From a virus, in the IMG/VR virus record IMGVR_UViG_3300020172_003834, positions 1 to 22,854 of that record: DNA of 22,854 nt; one strand, 5' to 3'. The notes beneath the pieces were generated by a model that searched no databases, had not been told where the DNA came from, and saw only the letters and a list, made by a program, of their open reading frames with translations. Positions 10,201 through 17,066 of this stretch are shown here, one piece after another (within the stretch, counting starts at the first letter, position 1; each line of letters begins with the position of its first letter). The position numbers and the translations under genes were made by a program.

Positions 10201-13200
10201 GATGTTCCAACAAACGATACTGGAGATATTTACACTGCCAATTCATATGAACAAGAAAGATATGCTAAAGATATTCCAACTTTACCCGATGGTACAAGAT
10301 TAAGTGATGTTTTGGATGTTAGACCAAGAGTTGCTTATTTTGATTCATATACTTCCTCACCATTTGACTATAGCACTCGCTCTTTTGGATCTGTTGCTTC
10401 CAATACAACATTAGTAGTTTCTCCCAATGAAAGCTCTTTAATTGGTTATTCTTATTATTTACCAAGAATTGATAAAATTGTTTTAAATAAAGAAGGTGAA
10501 TTCTCATATTTAAAAGGCACACCAGCAGATAATCCCAAACCACCAACAAATGCTGAATTTGCTATGGAAATTGCAACAATTCAATTTCCAGCATATCTCT
10601 ATAATCCAAGAAAAGACTCTAAAATAACTTTGGTGGATAATAGAAGATATACAATGAGGGATATTGGCAAACTAGAGGATAGAATTGAAAATCTAGAGAT
10701 TGTTACTTCATTGTCGTTACTAGAACTTGACACTAAAACTTTACAAGTTCAGGATGCTGATGGATTAACAAGATTTAAGAGTGGATTTTTTGTTGACGAT
10801 TTTAAAGATAATAATTTGCTTGGTGCTGGCACAAAGGCAGATATTAATGTAAATGAAAGTAAATTAATTACGGAAACTGATTTTTATTCATTCCAACCAT
10901 TATTAGCACTAGATCCATCTATTGATGAAAATGCTGCAGATTTTAATACTGATCTTTCTCTATTAGATTCAAATGTAAGAAAAACTGGAGAACTAATAAC
11001 ATTAAATTACGAAGAAAAGGGGTGGTTAGAACAACCTTTAGCATCAAGAGCTGAAAATGTCAATCCATTTAATATGATTGCATTTTTTGGATCTGTTGTA
11101 CTTCGCCCAAATGCTGATACTTGGATAAGAAATGTTTATGTTCCTGGTGGAACAAGACAAGTTACAGGTGGTAGTGATTATGAATTTATTGAGAATATTA
11201 AAATTGCATCAGCACCAGAACAATGGATGAGATCTAGAAATGTTGAGTTTGCTGCTGGTGGATTAAGACCTGGAGATACTTATTACACGTTCTTAGATGG
11301 TGTAAGTGGAATTGATATTATTCCAAAAGTTCTTGAGATTGAGATGACTTCTGGAGTCTTTAATATTGGAGAAACTGTTGAAGGATATGTTGGAAATGAA
11401 AGAATTATTAGATTTAGGGTTGCATCACCAGTTCATAAAGATGGCGCTTATGATAATCCATCAAGAGAGTATGCAGTAAATCCTTATAATTTCTCACAAT
11501 CAATGCCGAGAAATTATTCAGCATCATCTACAACTTTAACTATTGATACCAATGCAATGTCCAGACAAGCACTGGGTGAATATTTTGGTAGAGTTGAGAT
11601 TGGATGCACATTATATGGAAGATCATCTAATGCAATTGCAAAGGTTTCAAAAATTCGTTTAAGAACTGATAACTTTGGAGATCTTTTAGGATGTTTCTTC
11701 TTAAAAGATCCATTAACAACTCCACCACCAAATATTCGTATTGGAACTGGAGTAAAATCTTTCCAAATTACGACTAGTGCAACCAATGCACAACCTTTAC
11801 CAGGAAGTCTATTAATCAGTAATGCTGAAACAGTTTATTCATCTACTGGTATTGTTGACACATATCGTCAAGATAGAGTAATTGTTAGAAGACCACCTCC
11901 ACCTAGAGGAAAGGGTAAAGATCCACTTGCACAGTCATTTACAGTTGATGAAACTGGAGCATTCTTGACTTCTGTTGATCTTTTCTTTGCAAGTAAAGAT
12001 GAAGATGAAAGATGTTTTGTTGAGGTTAGAGAAGTTGAGTTAGGAACTCCTAGAAACTCTGCTATGGCAGATTTTGCTGGCCAGGCTTTAGAACCAAGTC
12101 AAATTGCAATCTCAACTAACGCATCAATACCAACAAGAGTTACTTTCCCATCACCAATTTATCTAGAACCAAGAAGAGAATATGCAATCGTTGTTCTTGC
12201 ACCATCAACAAATAATTATGAACTTTGGGTAGCAAGAATGGGTGAAAAAACTATAAACTCTCAGTTTTTACCAGATGCTGAAAGTGTCATTGTAACTAAA
12301 CAGTACACTGGAGGATCACTATTTAAATCTCAAAATGGATCAATTTGGACAGCAAGTCAATTTGAAGACATGAAGTTCAAGCTTTACAAAGCAAACTTTA
12401 CATCATCTGACGGAACAGCTTATTTTTATAATCCAAGTTTAGGAATTGATGATGATAATACGCCATCACTATTACCAAATCCATTAAAAGTTAATCCAAG
12501 AAAATTAAAAGTTGGAATTACAACCACAACTGTATTGGGAACTGTCTTAATTCCTGGTACTAAAGTTAGTGAGGGTACTCAACCTGGTCCTTATGGATTT
12601 ATTGAAAAACTAGGAAGCAAAATAACTTCCGTTAATATAACCAATGCAGGATCTGGTTATACTTCAAGTGCATCTTATACAGCAGTACCGCTTTATAATA
12701 TTACAGGATCAGGGACAGGAGCAACAGCTAATTTAACTTTCTTAGGAAATGCTCTTACTGGAATTACTGTAAATACAGCTGGTAATGGATATTCAGTTGG
12801 TGATGTTTTAGGAGTTACAACAAGTTCTGTCAGTAAAGGTAGAAATGCCCAAATTACAGTAACTGCCATTGATGGGATTGATACATTATACTTAACAAAT
12901 GTTCAGGGTGAGGCATTTACTGCTGCTCAATCACTTGTTTATTATAATGGAACTTCTTCAGTTTCCCTAGCACTAACTACAATTTTAAATTCTTATGTAT
13001 TGAGTGATTTTTACGATGGTACTGTTTTTGAGGTTACTTCTTATGGGCACTCAATGCATTCTCTGAACAATAGAGTTCAGATAAAAGGCATAGAACCCGA
13101 CACAGTTCCAACAGTATTGTCAAGTAATTTTGGTCTTTCAGATAATACATTATCTATTGCCAGCACTTCTGGATTTAATAACTTTGAGGGAATTAGCACT

Positions 13201-14343
13201 TCTAGTGGATACGTTAAAGTTGGATCTGAGATCATGTTCTACCAGACAATAGGATCTGGTTCACTAGGAATTACTTCTAGAGGAGTTGATGGAACTTCCA
13301 TTCTAACTCACGAATCTGGTGAATTACTTTATAAGTATGAATTTGGTGGTGTTTCTTTAGCTAGAATCAATAAAACACATTCTTTCCCAACCAACTCATC
13401 ATTACAGTCTAAAAATGATCTAAACAAATATTATATTCAAATTTCTAGATCTGCAGATAGAAATTCTGGAGATTCTCTCTTAAGTTTTAATAGGGAGTTT
13501 CAGGGTGGTGGAGATTTAGGAGAATCTTCTCGCAACTTCCAGTATTCTGGAATTACTCCACAAATTACTGCCATTGCTCCTGGGGACAGTACATCAATTT
13601 CAGCACAATTAAGAACTGTAAGTGGAACTAGTGCTGGTGGAAGCGAAGTTTCCTTCGTTGATCAGGGATATGAAAGCATTCAACTTGGCGCTATTAACTT
13701 TTTATCAACAACTAGGTTAGTTGCATCAAGACTTAATGAAACTACATATCTCACAGATCTTCCAAAAAATAGATCATTAACTGTTGGAGTTAGACTCCAA
13801 ACTGAAGATCCCAATCTTTCACCAGTTATCGATTTAAATACAACTAATATTACTCTTCGTAGAAGTTTATTAAATAATCCAATAACTGATTATGTTACTG
13901 ATGGAAGAGTAAATGAACTTAATAATGATCCTCACGCTGCTGTTTACCTATCAAGAAGAATAAACATTGCACAACCAGCAACATCATTGAAAGTTTTAGT
14001 TGCAGCAAATAGACCTGCATCTGCAGATTTTAGAGTTCTCTATAGACTTTTCCGCCCAGATTCCAGCGGTGTTGAACCAACTTTTGATCTTTTTCCTGGA
14101 TATGATAATTTAATTGATACGGACGGTGATGGATTTGGTGATACTATTGTTGACGATTCTTTAAAAACTGGTAAAGCAGATGCTGAAGTTAGAGCAAGTA
14201 AAACTGGTGAATTTTTAGAATATCAATTCTCGATTGATAATCTAAGCCCATTCAGTGGATATCAAATTAAAATTGTTATGAGTGGAACTGATGAGGCTAA
14301 TCCACCAGAATTTAAAGATCTTAGAACAATTGCATTGGCATAA
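7297..14343 (+). CDS. Giant DUF4815-type tail/baseplate structural protein
   Basis: 2348 residues, one uninterrupted frame. The N-terminus (NPYYDDFDKNDNFYRVLFKP, then QARELTSLQSILQNQIE, then FGSHIFKEGS) is the hallmark of the DUF4815 family of marine T4-like phage tail proteins, recognised from memory. Later landmarks: DGTRLSDVLDVRPRV near residues 995-1009; a short coiled coil with the family motif DIGKLEDRIENLE near 1122-1134; NVNPFNMIAFFGSVVLRP near 1253-1270; a beta domain starting DPLAQSFTVDETG near 1541 with YLEPRREYAIVVL after it; a GSGYT module near 1780-1835; an 'EIM...RG' module near 1975-2010; VLVAANRPASADFRVLYRLF near 2233-2253; and a DTDGDGFGD motif at 2274-2282 resembling thrombospondin type 3 Ca2+ loops. 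It takes the place of T4 genes 9-12, so baseplate periphery or fibre attachment is inferred. The start is 2 bases after the gp8 stop, without a clear Shine-Dalgarno sequence. Confidence 0.85.
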   Translation: MPQKTNLNINPYYDDFDKNDNFYRVLFKPGFPVQARELTSLQSILQNQIESFGSHIFKEGSMVIPGGITYDNAYYAIKINPDHLGIDVSLYLDSLIGITLQGQTSGSTAVVDSYILPPTLDVEVPTLFIKYRSAGAEAAFSTFEDGELLITQSNVQYGSNVINSGSSVATVFSIGSSAIGTRVNISQGVYFIRGTFVDVQSSQIILDAYENTPSYRVGLTILEEIITAGDDEELYDNAKGFSNYAAPGADRLKISAVLSKKALTDFDDKNFVELIRLDNGEVKKLADKTQYNIIRDYFAKRTYEESGDYSVDKFSVEVANSLNDLISSDGVFLDTQKTDQGNTPAENLLAVKVSAGKAYVRGFDVESKSTTIIDVDKPRETKTVATSLVPFELGSLIRVNNVYGTPFIGINQTNNTVDLRDRRITNPTASSGSAIGKARVYSFGLSESSYASPLTQWDLYLFDIQTYTTLEINTSLVAAQCPASSFIRGLSSGATGYVVTAPSGTTVTLSQVSGKFIAGEQIYVNETLEFTRSIKKVKDYTVDDIKSVYQASNSITAELKTIFNADVVLQQKTAPGFSIVDNLFIAASGISTCAGRSFLGIRTDALVRYQQVGVNTATFNRVEYVSSDGRTLKLVGISSDVVGVSLGNLPTTPYAGPFSIVTPLLREKEDTSLTAPINSTNVSRVDLGQSNLLISYQFRQLSTDAGGTLTVNVSASGISSAFFESFDADRYSVHYADGIIEDLTPDQFTLQSNSTILRLDGLKVSQLNNVTVNATIRKISVKNKQKLFVRSEKLGVTRTVSAASTDITGLTTSFYYGSRVEDREISLNYPDAVEVIAVYESLDKSVPVLDKLTFVSGLNLDTASVIGEKIIGKNSKSVAQLVTRSSSTEVEFVYLNKSKFILGEEVTFSESNISSTIQGITAGQYLNIGDRYSLEKGQKNQYYDYSRIVRKLGQPAPSKRLLIIFNRYDVPTNDTGDIYTANSYEQERYAKDIPTLPDGTRLSDVLDVRPRVAYFDSYTSSPFDYSTRSFGSVASNTTLVVSPNESSLIGYSYYLPRIDKIVLNKEGEFSYLKGTPADNPKPPTNAEFAMEIATIQFPAYLYNPRKDSKITLVDNRRYTMRDIGKLEDRIENLEIVTSLSLLELDTKTLQVQDADGLTRFKSGFFVDDFKDNNLLGAGTKADINVNESKLITETDFYSFQPLLALDPSIDENAADFNTDLSLLDSNVRKTGELITLNYEEKGWLEQPLASRAENVNPFNMIAFFGSVVLRPNADTWIRNVYVPGGTRQVTGGSDYEFIENIKIASAPEQWMRSRNVEFAAGGLRPGDTYYTFLDGVSGIDIIPKVLEIEMTSGVFNIGETVEGYVGNERIIRFRVASPVHKDGAYDNPSREYAVNPYNFSQSMPRNYSASSTTLTIDTNAMSRQALGEYFGRVEIGCTLYGRSSNAIAKVSKIRLRTDNFGDLLGCFFLKDPLTTPPPNIRIGTGVKSFQITTSATNAQPLPGSLLISNAETVYSSTGIVDTYRQDRVIVRRPPPPRGKGKDPLAQSFTVDETGAFLTSVDLFFASKDEDERCFVEVREVELGTPRNSAMADFAGQALEPSQIAISTNASIPTRVTFPSPIYLEPRREYAIVVLAPSTNNYELWVARMGEKTINSQFLPDAESVIVTKQYTGGSLFKSQNGSIWTASQFEDMKFKLYKANFTSSDGTAYFYNPSLGIDDDNTPSLLPNPLKVNPRKLKVGITTTTVLGTVLIPGTKVSEGTQPGPYGFIEKLGSKITSVNITNAGSGYTSSASYTAVPLYNITGSGTGATANLTFLGNALTGITVNTAGNGYSVGDVLGVTTSSVSKGRNAQITVTAIDGIDTLYLTNVQGEAFTAAQSLVYYNGTSSVSLALTTILNSYVLSDFYDGTVFEVTSYGHSMHSLNNRVQIKGIEPDTVPTVLSSNFGLSDNTLSIASTSGFNNFEGISTSSGYVKVGSEIMFYQTIGSGSLGITSRGVDGTSILTHESGELLYKYEFGGVSLARINKTHSFPTNSSLQSKNDLNKYYIQISRSADRNSGDSLLSFNREFQGGGDLGESSRNFQYSGITPQITAIAPGDSTSISAQLRTVSGTSAGGSEVSFVDQGYESIQLGAINFLSTTRLVASRLNETTYLTDLPKNRSLTVGVRLQTEDPNLSPVIDLNTTNITLRRSLLNNPITDYVTDGRVNELNNDPHAAVYLSRRINIAQPATSLKVLVAANRPASADFRVLYRLFRPDSSGVEPTFDLFPGYDNLIDTDGDGFGDTIVDDSLKTGKADAEVRASKTGEFLEYQFSIDNLSPFSGYQIKIVMSGTDEANPPEFKDLRTIALA
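12630..12810 (+). repeat. GSGYT-type module, copy in the DUF4815-type protein
   Basis: Two units are seen: VNITNAGSGYTSSASY and, after GSGTGATANLTF, VNTAGNGYSVGDVLGV. The NAGSGYTS core is identical in amino acids to that of gp14 near 18704, although the genes are unrelated. Confidence 0.7.
13200..13340 (+). repeat. 'E(I/F)M...RG..GT...H' module, copy in the DUF4815-type protein
   Basis: The translation has YVKVGSEIMFYQ followed by ITSRGVDGTSILTHESGELL, then YKYEFGGV. This matches the modules in gp15 (AIDDEIMLIN, VQRAYDGTIATEH) and in the gp7-position protein. In this family it appears to be a standard component, so this protein may be closest to the module's original setting (inference). Confidence 0.65.
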
Positions 14344-14344
14344 T

Positions 14345-14545
14345 ATGATTAAAGTAGAAGGGTATGGGAACTTGTTTAGAGATGAAGATAGTGGTGCTAT
14401 CATGAATTTAGATCATTCTGGATATCAAGAATATGTTAAAAAACGTAGTTTAAAAAAGAAAGAAAAAGAGGAAGTTCAGAATCTTAGATCTGAAATTGAA
14501 GAAATTAAGTCTATGTTGCACCAAATTCTAAATGATAGGAAATAG
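14345..14545 (+). CDS. Small coiled-coil protein, unknown function
   Basis: 66 residues, starting MIKVEGYGNLFRDEDSGAIM. I prefer ATG 14345, one base after the upstream TAA, over the in-frame ATG 14282: the longer form would overlap the previous gene by 62 bases and add a non-family N-terminus. The first 30 residues resemble a small protein family that I recall from cyanomyoviruses (a pattern like IKVE...L.RD..(S/T)GAI.N.D..GY..Y). Residues 31-66 are Lys/Glu-rich with heptad-like hydrophobics (V, L, I, I, M, L, I, L), consistent with a coiled coil. It lies between the giant tail protein and the promoter at 14551. Function is not known to me; an assembly or oligomerisation role would fit. Confidence 0.8.
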   Translation: MIKVEGYGNLFRDEDSGAIMNLDHSGYQEYVKKRSLKKKEKEEVQNLRSEIEEIKSMLHQILNDRK

Positions 14546-14550
14546 GTTGA

Positions 14551-14558
14551 TATAAATA
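14551..14558 (+). promoter_or_regulatory. T4-type late promoter TATAAATA
   Basis: An exact match to the T4 late promoter consensus sits in the 36-base gap between the stop at 14545 and ATG 14582. By eye it is the only exact TATAAATA in the window. It would drive the cluster of small fibre genes and perhaps the gp13-gp16 block after them. In T4 such sites need the late sigma factor gp55 and the co-activator gp33. There is no recognisable -35 box, as expected for this promoter class. Confidence 0.75.
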
Positions 14559-14581
14559 ACTATAGAATTTGATTTTGGTAA

Positions 14582-14923
14582 ATGGCAGCAGTCTATACTA
14601 GTAATCTGGTAATTAATGCTGGCACAGACTTCAGTCAGATCTTTTCTTTGGAAAATAATACTTCCAGTTCTGATTTAAATCTAACAAATTATTCTGTCAA
14701 TGCATTATTGAGAAAACATCATGGAAGCAGTTCTTCAACTGTTTTTTCTGCACAGGTAACCGATGCATTGGCTGGAAACGTTAGAATTGGTTTAGGTGCG
14801 ACAATAACCGCATCATTAAAACCAGGAAGATATGTATATGACGTTGTTATTATTGACAACGTAGGTGCCAAGACTCGTGTTGTAGAAGGGATGGCTTTAG
14901 TTAGGGAGGGAGTTACTCGCTAA
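14582..14923 (+). CDS. Small beta-rich virion structural protein
   Basis: 113 residues, starting MAAVYTSNLVINAGTDFSQI. The sequence alternates short hydrophobic strands and turns (SLENNTSSSDLNLTNYSVNA, ASLKPGRYVYDVVIIDN) and ends EGMALVREGVTR. I recall similar proteins in cyanomyoviruses, annotated as hypothetical or virion structural; the SLKPGRYVYDV segment with a V.EG..LV.EGVTR end is characteristic. The pattern suggests an Ig-like beta sandwich of the type used in phage baseplate and fibre adaptors. Its stop overlaps the next start (TAATG), which implies translational coupling. It is the first gene after the late promoter. No enzyme motif is seen. The virion role is inferred from family and place. 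Confidence 0.8.
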   Translation: MAAVYTSNLVINAGTDFSQIFSLENNTSSSDLNLTNYSVNALLRKHHGSSSSTVFSAQVTDALAGNVRIGLGATITASLKPGRYVYDVVIIDNVGAKTRVVEGMALVREGVTR

Positions 14924-15150
14924 TGGCAGACGTAAGAGTTAGAGTTGGACAACAACCTGCTATTAAAGTCGTATCATCTCTTGCTGGTGAAGTTGGTGGT
15001 ACATTAGCAAATTTGAGTGATGTTAATATCACCAACCCATCAAACGGAATGGTTCTTGTATATAATGGATCAACGGGAAAATGGGACGCAACTTTGGAAT
15101 TGACACCAGGCGTCACTCAGAATTTAGACATCAACGGAGGTAGCTTCTAA
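14923..15150 (+). CDS. Small fibre-linker-like structural protein
   Basis: 75 residues, starting MADVRVRVGQQPAIKVVSS. The middle carries LANLSDVNI and GMVLVYNGSTGKWDAT, a motif combination common in phage tail-fibre and appendage proteins. The C-terminus is TPGVTQNLDINGGSF; similar NLD(I)DGG.F ends occur in many marine phage appendage proteins and recur on the next gene (DAIDGGTF). The start overlaps the previous stop as TAATG; a purine run (AGGGAGGG) about 12 bases upstream may serve as ribosome binding site. Its own last codons carry GGAGGT, the ribosome binding site of the next gene. A minor virion component is likely, but the partner is unknown. Confidence 0.8.
   Translation: MADVRVRVGQQPAIKVVSSLAGEVGGTLANLSDVNITNPSNGMVLVYNGSTGKWDATLELTPGVTQNLDINGGSF
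15137..15142 (+). promoter_or_regulatory. Ribosome binding site inside the end of the 75-aa gene
   Basis: GGAGGT is a full Shine-Dalgarno match 7 bases before ATG 15150. It is encoded by the Gly-Gly codons of the NGGSF C-terminus, so the same bases specify protein and ribosome binding. Confidence 0.75.
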
Positions 15151-16808
15151 TGGCAAGTATCATAAGGGTCAAAAGATCTAGTGGTACTAATATACCAGGA
15201 TCCCTACAATGGGGTGAATTAGCATATGTTACTGGTATTGGTAGTTACGGTGGTTTAAACCAATACAAAGACAGGGTTTTCATTGGAGATGATGGATCCA
15301 ATGTTCTCTCAATTGGTGGTAGATATTATACCTCCATGATGGATCATCAACCTGGAACTGTTCAGGGAGTTGTTAATACAAGAAATTCCGATGGTGGCAT
15401 ACTTGCCATCATGGATAATAATAGAAAAGTTGATCAGTGGAACGTAGATAATCTCCGTTTAGACGGTAATACCTTCTCAAGTGAAAATACAAACGGTGAT
15501 ATTATAGTTTCCCCAAATGGAACTGGAGACTTTATTTTCACTGGTGGAGCATCTCAACAGTATAGAATTAATGATGGAGTTATTGATCGATTCATTGTTG
15601 ATACGATTAATGGATCAACGACGATTAATCAAGGAACTCTGACTGGCAATGAGCCAACTTTAGAATCTGGAGCAACTTGGAATAATCCTGGAGTAGCTTT
15701 TACAGGAATTACTTTTAATGCAATTAATCTCGATTCTGCTGCTGGTTCAAGTTTACTTCTTTTAAGAGCAAACAGCCAAGATGTATTTTCAGTTGGTGTA
15801 AATGGTATTACAACCACAACTGGTATTGGAACAGTAGTTTCTGGAGCAGGTGGTCCTGGTAATTTCTTTGTCAATAATCTTTTAAGTGCTCAAACAACTA
15901 CAACTCAGAACTTAAATGTTCTAAGTTCCTTTAACCTCATAGGAATCACTTCATTCTTAGGTAGAATTAATCAAACTGGATTATTCTACAATGAAGGTGG
16001 AGCAGTAATTGATAACATTGGAATTAGTTCTAATGTTATTTCTACAAAACCAGGTTCAGGTAATCAACTATTCATTGACCCATATCCTGATGGTAAGAGT
16101 AATGAAGGTACTGTTATCATCAAGGGTGACTTACAAGTTGATGGTACTACAGTTACTGTAAACTCATCATCAACAACTATTAATGATGCTATTCTTCGTC
16201 TTGGTGATGTAACAACTGAAAGAGTTGTTATGTCAAATGCCCTTGCTGGTGTTAGTACAATTCGTTTAGATTCGGTTGTTGGTCTCAATACAAATGATGT
16301 AGTTTCTGGATCTGCTAAACTTTCACCATCTGGAATTACAACTATTACATCAATTGATAGTGGAACCAAAATCATCACTATCAATGATACTGTACAGGCA
16401 GGTGGTATCTCAACAACAACTCAACTAGTTATTACGACTGGTTATGATACCAATACTGATCGTGGTATTTCATACAACTGGAATAGTGGAATTGGGTCAG
16501 GTAACAATAAACTAGGATTCTTTGGTTATGACGATAGCACTGGTTATTGGACTTATGTACCAGATGCAACTAATACTAATGAAGTTATTAGTGGAGTAAA
16601 GGGAACTTTAGATGTTGGTGCAATTTATCTTGATTGGGCAGTATCTGGCATACATACTAGAGGATCATTATACTTCGATTCTCTTGGAAAAATTATTAGT
16701 ACAAATTCACCAGAAACTGGATATGCATCCACTTCTAATTATGTACTAACAACTAATGCAAGTAATGTTCCTGTTTGGACTGATGCAATTGACGGAGGTA
16801 CTTTCTAA
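15150..16808 (+). CDS. Tail-fibre-like structural protein at the wac position
   Basis: 552 residues. The N-terminus (MASIIRVKRSSGTNIP, then LQWGELAYVTG, then RVFIGDDGS) has the 'K.SSG....L..GELAY...IGD' layout seen at the start of many phage fibre proteins and similar to the Mtd N-terminal domain. Then come LDGNTFSSENTNGDIIVSPN and GTGDFIF; a low-complexity, beta-rich middle; VDGTTVTVNSSSTTINDAIL near residues 330-350; and a second-half block DRGISYNWNSG, KLGFFGYDDSTGYWTYVPDA near 438-475. The end is NVPVWTDAIDGGTF. These are typical trimeric-fibre elements. T4 has fibritin (wac) between gene 12 and gene 13; this protein occupies that place but does not resemble T4 fibritin, so a head/neck whisker role is only one possibility beside a baseplate fibre. 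The start is supported by a strong GGAGGT and by TAATG coupling. Confidence 0.85.
   Translation: MASIIRVKRSSGTNIPGSLQWGELAYVTGIGSYGGLNQYKDRVFIGDDGSNVLSIGGRYYTSMMDHQPGTVQGVVNTRNSDGGILAIMDNNRKVDQWNVDNLRLDGNTFSSENTNGDIIVSPNGTGDFIFTGGASQQYRINDGVIDRFIVDTINGSTTINQGTLTGNEPTLESGATWNNPGVAFTGITFNAINLDSAAGSSLLLLRANSQDVFSVGVNGITTTTGIGTVVSGAGGPGNFFVNNLLSAQTTTTQNLNVLSSFNLIGITSFLGRINQTGLFYNEGGAVIDNIGISSNVISTKPGSGNQLFIDPYPDGKSNEGTVIIKGDLQVDGTTVTVNSSSTTINDAILRLGDVTTERVVMSNALAGVSTIRLDSVVGLNTNDVVSGSAKLSPSGITTITSIDSGTKIITINDTVQAGGISTTTQLVITTGYDTNTDRGISYNWNSGIGSGNNKLGFFGYDDSTGYWTYVPDATNTNEVISGVKGTLDVGAIYLDWAVSGIHTRGSLYFDSLGKIISTNSPETGYASTSNYVLTTNASNVPVWTDAIDGGTF
16794..16799 (+). promoter_or_regulatory. Ribosome binding site inside the end of the 552-aa gene
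   Basis: GGAGGT precedes ATG 16811 by 11 bases. As at 15137, it is encoded by the Gly-Gly codons of a C-terminal (N/D)GG(S/T)F motif. The spacing is longer than optimal. Confidence 0.6.
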
Positions 16809-16810
16809 AA

Positions 16811-17056
16811 ATGAATGGTGAAATTGATGTGAATATTTTAGCTTCTGTTTATAGTGAAAAAATAAATGCTTTAACCTCACAAAACATTTTATTAGAAGCA
16901 AAATTAAAATCCATTATTAAGGATTTTAGTGAGGAAAAAAATAAGTTGTTAATGGCAAACTTGGAATTGCAAAGACAACTTGATACACTCGATGGTGATG
17001 ATGATTTTACCCCCAAAAAGTTATCAAAAACAGAAACAAAAGATTACACGGAGTAA
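16811..17056 (+). CDS. Small coiled-coil protein before gp13, unknown function
   Basis: 81 residues, starting MNGEIDVNILASVYSEKINA. From about residue 10 to 60 it is almost continuously helical in composition with heptad-like leucines (INALTSQNILLEAKLKSIIK, MANLELQRQLDTL), so a parallel coiled coil is likely; an acidic DGDDDF and a charged tail follow. I recall equally small proteins with the IDVN.LASVY start next to gene 13 in cyanomyoviruses, without known function. It ends within the ribosome binding site of gp13. Being a coiled coil at the wac-gp13 boundary, it could take part in neck assembly, but this is only positional inference. Confidence 0.8.
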   Translation: MNGEIDVNILASVYSEKINALTSQNILLEAKLKSIIKDFSEEKNKLLMANLELQRQLDTLDGDDDFTPKKLSKTETKDYTE

Positions 17057-17060
17057 GGAG
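17055..17060 (+). promoter_or_regulatory. Strong ribosome binding site of gp13
   Basis: AAGGAG lies 6 bases before ATG 17067 and overlaps the stop codon of the preceding gene. It is one of few clear Shine-Dalgarno sites in the window and fixes the gp13 start. Confidence 0.8.
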
Positions 17061-17066
17061 TGAAAA

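Noticed and set aside
14282-14344. Longer N-terminus for the 66-aa coiled-coil protein from ATG 14282
   Set aside because: It would overlap the conserved end of the giant tail protein in another frame and adds a sequence unlike the family; ATG 14345 gives the expected start just after the upstream stop.
14546-14581. A terminator in the gap before the fibre cluster
   Set aside because: No stem-loop with a T-run can be formed in these 36 bases; the late promoter explains the gap.
15150-16808. A diversity-generating retroelement, suggested by the Mtd-like N-terminus
   Set aside because: No reverse transcriptase gene, template repeat or variable repeat with adenine-specific differences is visible in the window.
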